NCBI RefSeq assembly: GCF_001613065.1
Contig: NZ_BDBQ01000048.1
Coordinates: 62,001 to 126,000, forward strand
DNA length: 64,000 bases
Direction: 5' to 3'
DNA from: Nocardia miyunensis NBRC 108239
Lineage (GTDB): Bacteria; Actinomycetota; Actinomycetes; Mycobacteriales; Mycobacteriaceae
The position numbers and the translations under genes are program-made. The notes under the pieces were generated by a model, which was given only the letters and a program-made list of their open reading frames with translations, was not told the DNA's origin and did not search any database. Below, piece after piece: positions 43,885-52,533 of this stretch. The stretch's first letter is position 1, and every line of letters begins with the position of its first letter.

Positions 43885-45795
43885 ATGAGTGCGATCAAGG
43901 ACGTGAGCGGAGCGTCGACGCCCGAGCATGCCTGCACACGGCCTGCGGATGCGCTGACCCATAACCGGCGCGCCGGGGTGAGCGCATCCGGAGATGATCA
44001 GCTGGACACCGCGGTCGCCGAACCCGGCAGCGCGCCGCCGGCGGTCGCCGGGGACGTGGCGCGCTTCGGTTTTCTCGCCTCGGCGATCGCGGCGCGTCCG
44101 CTCGCGGTCCTCGCCGGCGAGGCCGCGACCACCTACACCGATGGACGGACGATCTTCGTCGATCCGGCCGCCGACGCGGTGGACGTGCGCGACGCGGTCG
44201 CGCTGCACGCCGCCCTGCTGGCCGGTGGTTCGCTGCGCAAGAGCACGGTCGCCCGGCTGGCACGCCATCGCAAAGCCGTTGCGGCGCGCTATCTTTCGCT
44301 GGAGGCGGTGCGGATAGGGGTCCAGTTCGGCCGGCTACTGCCACCGGCGACCGTCGAGCGGATCGCATCGTTGCGCACTCGCAAGGTGTCCGCCGACAGC
44401 GCCGAATCGCTGCGGCGCGCGCTCAGTGGCGAGTCGATCCCGGAGCCGCCGGCGTGGACCGGCGTCGTGAAGGTCTTGCGGCTGCTGCGGTCCGATGCCG
44501 CCGAACTGGGCGGTGAACCGACCGACGACGATCTTGCCGGTCGCACGCCGATCCACGAGCAGCCCGAACTCTCCGAGGACGATGCGGAGGATTCGGAGGA
44601 AAGCAAGATCCTGAAGCTCTTCTCGGCGCCGGGGGTGAACAATCCCTTCGGCGACATGCTCCAACGGCTGCTCGGCATGGGACGCAAGGCGGCCGGAAAG
44701 AATGAGGGGGGCGGGGAGTTGTCGGTCGCCGGGGAGCGAATCGCACCGGTCGGCGCGCGCGGCAAGCGCACCACGATCGATCGCCTGTTGTCCGCGGTGT
44801 TCGATGCGACGCCGGCTGCCGGAATCCGATATCCCGAGTGGAACAGCACCAAGGGCGAATACCGCCACGACTGGTGTCTGGTGGCCGAATATCAGCCGGG
44901 CGAACCGGACACACCCACAGCTGCGGCACTCGGCAGTAACGAGTCGCTGCGCCGGCCGCTGGCGCGCGTCGGCATCGAATCCGAACGACACCGACGCCAA
45001 CCGGACGGGGATTCGCTCGATCTGTCCGCTCTCGTCGACTACGAAACGAGCCGGCGGCTCGGTGACGATCCCGAGCCGAGGATCTACGAGAACACCCGCT
45101 CGACCCGGCGCGACATGTCGGTGGTCGTCCTGCTCGACGCGTCCGGGTCGACCGCCGAAGGCGAGGGCGAGGACACGGTTTTCGAGCAGGAACGGCAATT
45201 GGCGTGCGACCTGACCGCGAGCCTGGAATCACTCGGCGACCGGGTGGCCACATACGGGTTCTATTCCCGCGGAAAGGATTCCGTCAGGTTCCTCCGAGTC
45301 AAGACGTTCCCCCAGCGATTCGACGCCCCGGCCCGGCGACGGCTCGCGGCGGTGCAGCCGTCCGGATTCACCCGGCTCGGCGCGGCGATCCGGCACAGCA
45401 CCGCAGTGCTGCTGCAGCAGGCGCAGGCCAAGAATATGGTCTTGATCGTCATCGGCGACGGGCTCCCCTACGACGACGGCTACGAGGGAAGGTACGCCCG
45501 CGACGACACCCACCAGGCGATCGGTGAAGCGATGCGCAGCGGCGTCGGCGTGGTCGGGCTCGGCATCCGCTCCTCGACCGATCCCGCGGTGCTCGAACAC
45601 ATCTGGTCCGACGCGCCGTTCCGGGTCTTCGACACGGCCGGCGACGTGCGCCGGCATCTGCGCGCTCTGCTGCTGGACGCACTCGCGATGACAAGGAGCA
45701 ACGGCCGGCAACGCGAGGTGTCCAGCACCGAGCAACGGACCCACCTGCGCGCGTTGCACGCGGCCAGGCGAAAGAACTCGAACACCTATGTGTGA
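43885..45795 (+). CDS. NorD-like VWA-domain protein
   Basis: A 636-residue protein with a helical N-terminal half, an acidic linker (residues about 225-245: SEDDAEDSEES) and a C-terminal von Willebrand A domain. The metal-ion site is DASGS at 418-422 with a Thr in GFTRLG. The NorD/CbbO hallmark YEGRYARDDT is present near residue 530. NorD proteins act with a NorQ/CbbQ ATPase as chaperones that insert or reactivate metal centres. GGAG lies eight bases before the ATG. Its stop overlaps the NorQ-like start. No norB or norC gene is in the window, so the client is something else or is encoded elsewhere. Confidence 0.88.
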   Translation: MSAIKDVSGASTPEHACTRPADALTHNRRAGVSASGDDQLDTAVAEPGSAPPAVAGDVARFGFLASAIAARPLAVLAGEAATTYTDGRTIFVDPAADAVDVRDAVALHAALLAGGSLRKSTVARLARHRKAVAARYLSLEAVRIGVQFGRLLPPATVERIASLRTRKVSADSAESLRRALSGESIPEPPAWTGVVKVLRLLRSDAAELGGEPTDDDLAGRTPIHEQPELSEDDAEDSEESKILKLFSAPGVNNPFGDMLQRLLGMGRKAAGKNEGGGELSVAGERIAPVGARGKRTTIDRLLSAVFDATPAAGIRYPEWNSTKGEYRHDWCLVAEYQPGEPDTPTAAALGSNESLRRPLARVGIESERHRRQPDGDSLDLSALVDYETSRRLGDDPEPRIYENTRSTRRDMSVVVLLDASGSTAEGEGEDTVFEQERQLACDLTASLESLGDRVATYGFYSRGKDSVRFLRVKTFPQRFDAPARRRLAAVQPSGFTRLGAAIRHSTAVLLQQAQAKNMVLIVIGDGLPYDDGYEGRYARDDTHQAIGEAMRSGVGVVGLGIRSSTDPAVLEHIWSDAPFRVFDTAGDVRRHLRALLLDALAMTRSNGRQREVSSTEQRTHLRALHAARRKNSNTYV

Positions 45796-46640
45796 ATTCC
45801 CGAGAGACCGAGGCGAACCCCATGACAAGTGAAATGACCATGCCGGATACCGATCTCGGCGCGAACACTTCCCGGCCCTACGTTCCCGTCGGCGATGAGG
45901 TCGAGATCTTCACCGCCGCATGGCAATCGGGACTTCCGGTGATGCTCAAGGGGCCGACGGGCTGCGGCAAGACAAAGCTGGTCGAGCACATGGCCGCTAG
46001 TTTCGGCGTGCCGCTGTTCACCGTCTGCTGTCACGAGGACATGACGGCATCGGATCTGCTGGGCCGCTATGTGCTACGCGATTCCAGCACCGAATGGGTC
46101 GACGGACCCCTGACCCAGGCGGTGCGGCAGGGTGGCATCTGCTACCTCGACGAGGTCGTGGAGGCCCGCCAGGACGCCATCGTCGCCGTGCACTCGCTGG
46201 CCGACCATCGCCGTGAGCTCAACCTGGAACGACTCGGCGGACTCACCTTGCGCGCGGCCCCGGGATTCCAGTTGGTCGTGTCCTACAACCCGGGTTATCA
46301 GAGCATTCTCAAGGACCTGAAGATGTCGACCCGGCAGCGCATGGTCGCACTCGATCTAGGCTTCCCGCCCGTCGAGATCGAGCGGCGGATCATCCGGCAG
46401 GAATCTGGCCTGGACGACGCGAGGGTCGATGCCATCATCCGAATCGGCCAGGCGATCCGGCGGCTCGACGACGCGGGATTACGCGAAGTCGCCTCCACAC
46501 GCGCGCTGATCGCCACCGCACGGCTGATCCGGTCCGGCCTGTCCCCGCGGGCCGCCGCCGTGGCCGCCATCGCCGGCCCGTTGTCCGACGACGACGACAC
46601 CCGCGGTTCGCTGACCGTGCTGATCGATTCATATCTCTGA
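45792..46640 (+). CDS. NorQ/CbbQ-type MoxR AAA+ ATPase
   Basis: A 282-residue AAA+ ATPase with Walker A GPTGCGKT (54-61), Walker B ICYLDE (Asp120-Glu121) and the sensor-region VSYNPGYQS typical of CbbQ/NirQ/NorQ. The GTG at 45792 overlaps the NorD-like stop (GTGA), which argues for coupling; an ATG at 45822 would also give a complete ATPase. With the NorD-like protein it should form an ATP-driven chaperone for a metalloenzyme. The class D operator upstream of the pair also lies upstream of the AveC-like gene at 48645. Confidence 0.9.
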   Translation: MNSRETEANPMTSEMTMPDTDLGANTSRPYVPVGDEVEIFTAAWQSGLPVMLKGPTGCGKTKLVEHMAASFGVPLFTVCCHEDMTASDLLGRYVLRDSSTEWVDGPLTQAVRQGGICYLDEVVEARQDAIVAVHSLADHRRELNLERLGGLTLRAAPGFQLVVSYNPGYQSILKDLKMSTRQRMVALDLGFPPVEIERRIIRQESGLDDARVDAIIRIGQAIRRLDDAGLREVASTRALIATARLIRSGLSPRAAAVAAIAGPLSDDDDTRGSLTVLIDSYL

Positions 46641-46690
46641 TGCCGCGCATGCCGCGGTCGTGATTGACGGTCGCGTCACCCGCCCATATA

Positions 46691-46713
46691 TTTGAGACGA
46701 CTAGACTCACAAA
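46691..46713. promoter_or_regulatory. Class A operator
   Basis: TTTGAG-N9-CTCACAAA, ending 17 bp upstream of the dehydrogenase GTG at 46730 and abutting its ribosome binding site. Confidence 0.6.
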
Positions 46714-46729
46714 GAGGGAGCGAAGCGAC

Positions 46730-47890
46730 GTGGCCGCCACATCAACAAGATTCACCGAGGAACAGCTCGAGTTCGCCGCGGCGGTGCGCGAGTTCTGCCG
46801 ACGGGAATGCGGTACTCGTGAGCAGTTGGACGCACTGACCCACGGCGGCACCGAGCAGCACAGCCCCGAGCTGTACGCCAAACTCGCCGCCACCGGATAC
46901 ATCGGGGTGTCGCTTCCCGAGGAATACGACGGCAGCGGCGGCGGCATCATCGAGCAGGTGCTGCTGTTCGAGGAGCTGTGGTACGGACTGGCGCCGGTGC
47001 ACGGTGCGGGCACCTCGCACACAGTGGCCGGAATCTACAAGCGGTTCGCCTCCGAGGAGCAGAAGAAGGCCACGCTGAGTGCGATCGCCTCCGGCACGGT
47101 GATGTCGATCAGCGTCTCCGAACCGCAGGCCGGGTCCGATGCGGCCAATATCTCGTGCAAGGCGACCCGCGTGCCCGGCGGCTACCGGATCAACGGACAG
47201 AAGACCTGGTGCTCGGACGCCCAGTTCGCGGCGAACATCACCGTGGTCACCCGCACCGACCGCGGCGACAACCCACACCAGGGCCTCACCATGCTGGACG
47301 TGCCCGCCGGCGCCGAGGGCCTGGCCATCCACCCGATCGACACCATGGGCGGACGCGAGGTGAACAACCTGTTCTTCACCGACGTCTTCGTGCCCGACGC
47401 CCAGGTGGTCGGCGAGGTCGGCGAGGGCTGGCGCCAGCTCATGGCCGGGCTCAACGGCGAACGCGTCGTCTGCGCGGCGCAGGGCCTGGGCATGATGCAG
47501 CGGACCTTCGACGACTTGCTGGCATACCTGAAGGAGCGCAAGCAATTCGGCCAGCCGATCGGGTCGTTCCAGGCCGTGCGGCACCGGGTCGCGGATCTGG
47601 CGCTGGAGATCGAGTCGGCCCGCGCCCTGACCTACGACACCGCACTGCGGCTGGAACGCTCACTGGGCACACCGCAGGAGCTCATCCGGCTGACCTCCAT
47701 GGCCAAGGTCAAGGTCACCGAGACCGCCAAGCGAGTCGCACTGGAGGGTGTACAGCTCATGGGCGGCTACGGCTACGCCGTCGAGTACGGAATGGAAGCC
47801 CACCTGCGCCGGGCCATCCCGGCGACGATCTACGCCGGCACCAACGAGATCCAGCGCGAGATCATCGCAGGTAGCTACGGCCTGCGATAA
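46730..47890 (+). CDS. Acyl-CoA dehydrogenase
   Basis: A 386-residue dehydrogenase with SISVSEPQAGSD, NGQKTWCSD, KERKQFGQPIGSFQ, MGGYGYAVEYGME and YAGTNEIQREIIAGSYGLR. The Glu in LNGERVV matches the isovaleryl-type base position. The GTG at 46730 is chosen because GAGGGAG lies nine bases upstream and because an earlier start would run through the class A operator. It is a paralogue of 40874-42013 but has no partner subunit beside it. It lies between the NorQ-like gene (89 bp) and the TetR at 47961. Confidence 0.92.
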   Translation: MAATSTRFTEEQLEFAAAVREFCRRECGTREQLDALTHGGTEQHSPELYAKLAATGYIGVSLPEEYDGSGGGIIEQVLLFEELWYGLAPVHGAGTSHTVAGIYKRFASEEQKKATLSAIASGTVMSISVSEPQAGSDAANISCKATRVPGGYRINGQKTWCSDAQFAANITVVTRTDRGDNPHQGLTMLDVPAGAEGLAIHPIDTMGGREVNNLFFTDVFVPDAQVVGEVGEGWRQLMAGLNGERVVCAAQGLGMMQRTFDDLLAYLKERKQFGQPIGSFQAVRHRVADLALEIESARALTYDTALRLERSLGTPQELIRLTSMAKVKVTETAKRVALEGVQLMGGYGYAVEYGMEAHLRRAIPATIYAGTNEIQREIIAGSYGLR

Positions 47891-47925
47891 ACGGACGTCC
47901 GGTTTCGCGCAGATGTGTCATTATT

Positions 47926-47946
47926 ATTGAGACAGTTAGGCGCGAT
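47926..47946. promoter_or_regulatory. Class A operator before a TetR gene
   Basis: ATTGAG-N9-CGCGAT, 15 bp upstream of the TetR ATG at 47961. On the reverse strand it reads GCCT-N2-CTGTCTCAA, like the site at 36068. Confidence 0.55.
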
Positions 47947-47960
47947 AATTGAGGAGCCGG

Positions 47961-48605
47961 ATGCCACGACGCGAGCCCACGACGGCGACCGGGCGGCGCT
48001 CGCCCGGCCGACCGCGGCGAGTGATCGAACCCGCCGCGGTCGCCGACGCCGCCGCCGCGCTGTTCGCCGAGGGCGGCTACGACGCGGTGTCCATCGAGGC
48101 AGTCGCGGAAAAGCTCGCCGTTTCCCGCGCGACCCTCTACCGGACCGTGCCTACCAAAGAACATTTGCTGGGCGTCCTGTTCGAGCGCAGCACCCGGGAC
48201 CTGTACCAAGCAGCCATCGCTGTGATCGAAAAGACCCCCGATCCCGGCGATCGGATGTTCGGCCTCGTCCACCTGGGGATCTCCGCCGCCGTTACGATGC
48301 GCAACTACATGCCGGTGTTCTTCGGCGGGGCCGGGCTGCCCAGCGATGTCTATGCGCGGTGGCAGGACTGGACCCGGCGCTACGAGTCGCTGTGGGTCGT
48401 GACCGTCAACAGGGCGATCGAGGCCGGAGTTCTCCCGCCCGCGGATGCGATGGTCACGACCCGGCTACTGCTCGGGATGTGCATCTGGGTATCGCGCTGG
48501 TACCGCCCCGATGGCACATACTCCCCCGAAGAGATCACCGCGGCGGCAACACGATTGCTCGGCAAGTTCGCATGCGCCCCACACGCCGGTGCTCGTTCGC
48601 AATAG
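47961..48605 (+). CDS. TetR-family regulator, candidate class A operator binder
   Basis: A 214-residue TetR protein, paralogue of the one at 10291-11007. The recognition segment VSRATLYRTVPTKE is identical, and VFFGGAGLP, YARW and RWYRP recur in the ligand domain. GAGGAG lies just before the ATG at 47961. The class A site immediately upstream indicates autoregulation. Two near-copies of one regulator with the same DNA-contact helix suggest either redundancy or response to two ligands at one set of operators. Confidence 0.9.
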   Translation: MPRREPTTATGRRSPGRPRRVIEPAAVADAAAALFAEGGYDAVSIEAVAEKLAVSRATLYRTVPTKEHLLGVLFERSTRDLYQAAIAVIEKTPDPGDRMFGLVHLGISAAVTMRNYMPVFFGGAGLPSDVYARWQDWTRRYESLWVVTVNRAIEAGVLPPADAMVTTRLLLGMCIWVSRWYRPDGTYSPEEITAAATRLLGKFACAPHAGARSQ

Positions 48606-48621
48606 CTGCGAACGAGCACCG
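48587..48621. terminator. Convergent terminator overlapping a stop codon
   Basis: Fifteen-base perfect arms (CGGTGCTCGTTCGCA and its complement) flank a five-base loop that contains the TAG stop of the TetR gene. The AveC-like gene ends at 48645 on the other strand. Confidence 0.7.
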
Positions 48622-48644
48622 AGTCGCTTCGCGTGCGCGTGTGA

Positions 48645-49799
48645 TTACCGCTCGAACGGCACCACCGGTGGCACCGTCACACCGGTCGGCGGCACGTAAT
48701 GTCCGTTCGTGTCCACGTAGCCGGTGGTGGGCTTGGTCAACGGCACCGACGGACCGGGGCAGGCACGGTCGGTGCCCTCACCACAGATACCGCTGGTGAA
48801 GTACGAACGCTTCTGGACGTCCCGCGGCCACGCGGTCGAATGCGTGCCGACCCAGTAGTTCGGGATGTTGTAGGTGACGAACATCGCGCCTTGCATGGCC
48901 ATGATCATGGCCAGCAGCCGGAGCACGAACTTCTTGCCCTGACCACCGCGCACCTCGTCGATGCCACGTTCGACGATGCTGTGCCCGCGATCGTTCACGA
49001 AGAACCTGACGCAGGCGACGATGGTGAACGTCGCACCGATGGTGAGGCCCTCGTGCAGGGGGTACTTGTGGTACGTGTCGGCGAAGATCCCCCAGTGACC
49101 GCCCGCGTAGTTGAACGTCCCCATCGGCATCCAGATCAGGCCCTCGAGGAAGACGTCGAATACGAACATGAACGCGAAGCAACTCGCCACCAGACCGACG
49201 TTGCCGATTCGCGGGAACCACGCCCGCATCTTCCGCATGAAGGCGCAGCCGAGCAGCATCACGATCGTGAAGATGTAAACGTAGGCCGGAGAGCTGAACA
49301 GCACGGGCTCGCTGAGCATGTGCCCGGGCGCGCCGAACGACTGCCAACCGGGAACGCTGTTCACCCACGAGCCACGGTTCCACATCCACGTGTTGTAGGT
49401 GAACCAATGCCCTCCGTAGGACGACAGCGGATCCTGAAACCCGACGGTGAAGAACGACGCGACCAGAATCCCGTCGACTCCGACTCGACGCTCACGCAGC
49501 CACGGCCGGACGACGAACCACAGGAGTAATCCCACGGCCGCCGGGATCGAAATGATCTGCCAGGCCATCAGATCGACCTTCATCCATCCGGGCGGCTGCG
49601 ACGGGCCGGGCTCGACGCGGACGAAGAACGGGCCGCTCACCCATCGGTAGATGATCCACGCCTCGAAAGCGACCAGCAGCGCGCCGAGCGTCGCCCACAC
49701 CAGCACGGGTTTGGACTTGGCCGGCTCGACGGCCCGTTGCGGCCCGCCCGCCGCGGCTTTCGGGGCCACCAGCGGCCCGGCACCCTCGGTCACAGTCAT
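48645..49799 (-). CDS. AveC-like (spirocyclase AveC family) membrane protein
   Basis: A 384-residue polytopic protein, the closest relative of 39550-40710. The shared in-membrane motif is DVFLEG, followed by YAGGHWGIF, HKYPLHE, FFVNDRG, YNIPN and the Cys loop CGEGTDRACPG. A polar Ala/Pro-rich leader of about 30 residues precedes the first span. GGAGAG lies before the ATG at 49799. It stands alone rather than with a PFAWNG-type partner. Its promoter region carries the perfect class D palindrome (shared with the NorD/NorQ pair) and a class A site. Confidence 0.78.
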   Translation of the reverse strand: MTVTEGAGPLVAPKAAAGGPQRAVEPAKSKPVLVWATLGALLVAFEAWIIYRWVSGPFFVRVEPGPSQPPGWMKVDLMAWQIISIPAAVGLLLWFVVRPWLRERRVGVDGILVASFFTVGFQDPLSSYGGHWFTYNTWMWNRGSWVNSVPGWQSFGAPGHMLSEPVLFSSPAYVYIFTIVMLLGCAFMRKMRAWFPRIGNVGLVASCFAFMFVFDVFLEGLIWMPMGTFNYAGGHWGIFADTYHKYPLHEGLTIGATFTIVACVRFFVNDRGHSIVERGIDEVRGGQGKKFVLRLLAMIMAMQGAMFVTYNIPNYWVGTHSTAWPRDVQKRSYFTSGICGEGTDRACPGPSVPLTKPTTGYVDTNGHYVPPTGVTVPPVVPFER

Positions 49800-49873
49800 T
49801 GTGAACTCTCCTAACCGAACGACGCAGCAGTGCGTCCGGTGTGGTCAACGCGGACTGCGCACGGCGGCGATAA

Positions 49874-49894
49874 ATGTAGAGACAGTCTCTACAT
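49874..49894. promoter_or_regulatory. Class D operator, perfect 21-bp palindrome
   Basis: Ten-base arms ATGTAGAGAC and GTCTCTACAT surround one A, 75 bp upstream of the AveC-like start and in the gap shared with the TetR at 50011, the probable binder. Confidence 0.75.
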
Positions 49895-49896
49895 GA

Positions 49897-49917
49897 TATG
49901 AGTCACAGCATCTCAAA
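49897..49917. promoter_or_regulatory. Class A operator
   Basis: TATGAG-N9-CTCAAA, directly next to the class D palindrome in the divergent AveC-like/TetR promoter region. Two regulators could compete or cooperate here. Confidence 0.55.
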
Positions 49918-50010
49918 ATCAAGAGGCCGACACCTCCCGCAACCCGGAAGCGCCCGCACCGGCGACCCGATCGACCCGATCGACCCGGACCGGTCTGCTT
50001 GACTGGGTGC

Positions 50011-50661
50011 ATGAGTGTCAGCACACAGACCGGCCGCGCGCGCGGCGAGGCCCGCAACGCCATCCTGGTCAGTGCGCGAAAACTCTTCGGCGCCAAGGGC
50101 TACCACGGCGCCAGCATGCGCGACGTCGCCCAGCACGCCGGGGTCAGCGAGGCTCTGCTCTATCGATACTTCGGCGCCAAGCCGGCGCTGTTCGAGGAGG
50201 CCGTACGCGTGCCCTATCGGGGCTTCATCGAGGAATTCCTCGCCGACTGGGAGCATCTCGAGGTGCGCCTGTCCAACGAGGAGATGGTCACCCGCTTCGT
50301 CACCCGGCTCTACGATTTCGTGCTCGCCCACCGCGACATCATCTTCGCCCTCGCCGCGGCGAACCGTTTCGAGGACCTCGCCATCGACGAAGCGAGCACA
50401 CTCACCGCGGGCATTCATCGGCTGACCGAATACATCGCCACAGAGGCCGAGTCGCGCGGATTCGGCCATGCCGATCTCGAGATGGTCGCGGTGTGCACCA
50501 TCGGGCTCGTCATGGCGGTGGGCATCCTCGACGACCTGCTGTTCCCGGCCGGCGCCGACCACCCCGCCAAGGAACGAATGATCAGCGAAATGTGCAAGTA
50601 CGTCCTCGCCGGCGTCCAACAACCTGCTGACGATCATCGAGCGCACTCGTCCGGGCACTGA
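50011..50661 (+). CDS. TetR-family regulator, candidate class D binder
   Basis: A 216-residue TetR protein with GARNAILVSARKLF-like first helix, GYHGASMRDVAQHAGVSEAL and then LYRYFGAKPALFEEAV. The ATG at 50011 is used; a TTG four codons earlier is possible and neither has a strong ribosome binding site. It is divergent from the AveC-like gene at 48645 across 211 bp that hold the perfect class D palindrome and a class A site. It is the natural candidate for class D binding and hence for linking the AveC-like protein to the NorD/NorQ pair. Confidence 0.87.
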   Translation: MSVSTQTGRARGEARNAILVSARKLFGAKGYHGASMRDVAQHAGVSEALLYRYFGAKPALFEEAVRVPYRGFIEEFLADWEHLEVRLSNEEMVTRFVTRLYDFVLAHRDIIFALAAANRFEDLAIDEASTLTAGIHRLTEYIATEAESRGFGHADLEMVAVCTIGLVMAVGILDDLLFPAGADHPAKERMISEMCKYVLAGVQQPADDHRAHSSGH

Positions 50662-50699
50662 GTGCGCTCAGCGAACGCCTCCGGTGCATCGACCGCTGA

Positions 50700-52043
50700 T
50701 CACGTACGGCCTCCGAACAGCGTCCAGCCGAGGTTTCGTGCGGCGGTTTCGCCGCTCACGATGCTGCCGTTGACCGACTGCATGCCCCTATAGTCGCCGG
50801 CGAGCTGCACCGAGTCGGCCGGGTCGAGCAGGCGATCGAGTTCCGCGATCGTTCGGTGGCTGCCGGGGACGGCCCGCAGCGCGGCGGGGCTCCAGCGGTC
50901 CACCTGGGTGAATTCGACGTGCTCGCCGATGCCGGGCTCGATCCGCTCCAGGTCGTTCAAGGCCTGCGCGACGAGCTCCTCGTCCGTCCAGTCCCAGCGC
51001 GGTGTGACCCACTCGTGGTAGAGAAGCACCCCGATCAGCCCCTTACCCTCCGGCGCCGATCCGGGCGAGAGCTGGTGCTCATAGCTGATCGTGGCGAGCG
51101 ACCCGAGCTGCCCCGTCCCGGCGACGGTCAGCACCGACCGGCCGGCCGGCCGGCGGCTCAGGGCGAACCGGATCGAGACGTAATTCGCCGGCTCCAGGGC
51201 GTCACCCAGCAACCGGCCCACCGAAGGATCGAGCTCCGGGAAGATCTCCGCGACCCGCGGCGCCGGAACCGTGAGCACGACACCGTCGACACGCTCGCTC
51301 CGCGGGCCGTCGGGGCCCTCCCACGCGACCACCGCGCCACGCCCGTCGCGGGTGACGGCCGTGACGCGGGACGAGGTCTGCACGTCGAGGCGGTCCGCGA
51401 GCGCACGCGCGAAGAAGTCCAGCCCGCCGCGGTACCCGAGCAGCCCGCCGAGCAGCACCTTCCAGATCGTGAACCACAAGGCCAGCACCGACAGGCTCGG
51501 GCCGTCGACGACGTAGATTCCGCCAAGCACCGGCCCGAGGAGATGGTCACGGATCTCCGCGTCGAGCTTGCGGTCGCAGTAGGTGCCGACCGACTCGGTG
51601 TCCAGCACGGCACTCACCTCGACCCGATCGAAGCCGACCTTGGCGCGCGACCGGAGCAGGTCGACAAACGTCCTGAGCAGCCGGAGCTTACTTCTCGGCG
51701 ACAACAGCGGTGTCCGCGCGAAGTCGACGATCGCGCCGAGGCCCGCGGCACGCAGCTCGTGCACCCTGTCGTCGCGCACCACGCCGATCACCGCCGGTGG
51801 GGCCACGAGCCGGTCGCCGACACCGGCCTCCCGCGCGAGGGTCCGCATCGCGGTATAGGAGTCGGCGAGCACCGTGGCGCCGGTGTTGAGCACGAAGCCG
51901 TCACGGCGGATCGACGCCGTCTTACCACCGACATGGTCGTCGGCCTCCAGCACCGTGACGACGCATCCCTGCTGCTGCAATCGGAAGGCGGCCGACAGTC
52001 CCGCGACCCCGGCGCCGACGACTATGACCCTCGGGCGACTCAT
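50700..52043 (-). CDS. FAD-dependent amine oxidase-fold oxidoreductase
   Basis: A 447-residue flavoprotein with the N-terminal motif VVGAGVAGLSAAFRLQQQG, the second FAD motif VGGKTASIRRDGF and the C-terminal FAD segment LAGDYRGMQSVNGSIVSGE. It resembles protoporphyrinogen oxidase, squalene- or carotenoid-associated dehydrogenases, and the protein at 54181-55530 (both have ISYEHQLSPG or VADHNKAPG followed by APEGKGLI). The ATG at 52043 overlaps the upstream stop as ATGA. It closes the long leftward series. A dehydrogenation or isomerisation of a hydrophobic substrate is likely. Confidence 0.85.
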   Translation of the reverse strand: MSRPRVIVVGAGVAGLSAAFRLQQQGCVVTVLEADDHVGGKTASIRRDGFVLNTGATVLADSYTAMRTLAREAGVGDRLVAPPAVIGVVRDDRVHELRAAGLGAIVDFARTPLLSPRSKLRLLRTFVDLLRSRAKVGFDRVEVSAVLDTESVGTYCDRKLDAEIRDHLLGPVLGGIYVVDGPSLSVLALWFTIWKVLLGGLLGYRGGLDFFARALADRLDVQTSSRVTAVTRDGRGAVVAWEGPDGPRSERVDGVVLTVPAPRVAEIFPELDPSVGRLLGDALEPANYVSIRFALSRRPAGRSVLTVAGTGQLGSLATISYEHQLSPGSAPEGKGLIGVLLYHEWVTPRWDWTDEELVAQALNDLERIEPGIGEHVEFTQVDRWSPAALRAVPGSHRTIAELDRLLDPADSVQLAGDYRGMQSVNGSIVSGETAARNLGWTLFGGRT

Positions 52044-52408
52044 GACTCGGTGGCCTCCGACAGCGCTTTGGCCCCCAGTCTCAGACAGACCAGCGAACCG
52101 GAGCCGAACAGCACAGCGCTGAGCCGCGAGATCCGGCCCCGGCGTAACGCGATGGCGACCGCGACGAGGTCGGCGACGTCGCATGCGGCCGCGACCCGGA
52201 GCATCTGCCGTCGGCCGGCGCCGGAGACGAGCGGCCCGGCGGCCAACGCGAAGTCCCGGGTCCCGCCCAGCCGTAGGAACAGGTCCGCGCTGTCGTCGGA
52301 CGAAGTGTCCATCCCGAACAGCTTCGCGGCCGTCGTCGGAATCAGCCAAGCACTGGCGCCGATCGCCGACCGGGTCGCTGCCAGAGCCGTCACAGCGGAA
52401 ATAGGCAA
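52040..52408 (-). CDS. Small membrane protein, DUF4267-like
   Basis: A 122-residue protein with three or four short hydrophobic helices, including an FLRLGGTRDFALAAGPLVSG segment that resembles DUF4267 proteins. The function is unknown. A TTG at 52408 is chosen because AAAGGAG lies five bases upstream and no ATG is available. It is coupled to the FAD enzyme at 50700 by a 4-bp overlap. A hairpin at 52458 separates it from the PFAWNG-type gene, so it may have its own promoter or depend on read-through. Confidence 0.65.
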   Translation of the reverse strand: MPISAVTALAATRSAIGASAWLIPTTAAKLFGMDTSSDDSADLFLRLGGTRDFALAAGPLVSGAGRRQMLRVAAACDVADLVAVAIALRRGRISRLSAVLFGSGSLVCLRLGAKALSEATES

Positions 52409-52457
52409 CAGAACTCCTTTGTTCAGGCTGTTCGCCAATCGCGACCATCGCGACCGA

Positions 52458-52491
52458 GGAAGGCCACCTCGTGCCCGCACGAGATGGCCTT
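52458..52491 (-). terminator. Terminator or attenuator hairpin inside the long leftward series
   Basis: Fifteen-base arms with one mismatch (GAAGGCCACCTCGTG and CACGAGATGGCCTTC) and a four-base loop, just after the stop at 52534 and 50 bp before the next gene. Confidence 0.6.
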
Positions 52492-52533
52492 CGTCGGCGG
52501 CAGCACTGCGCCACCGCCGACGGTGCCGCTCGA

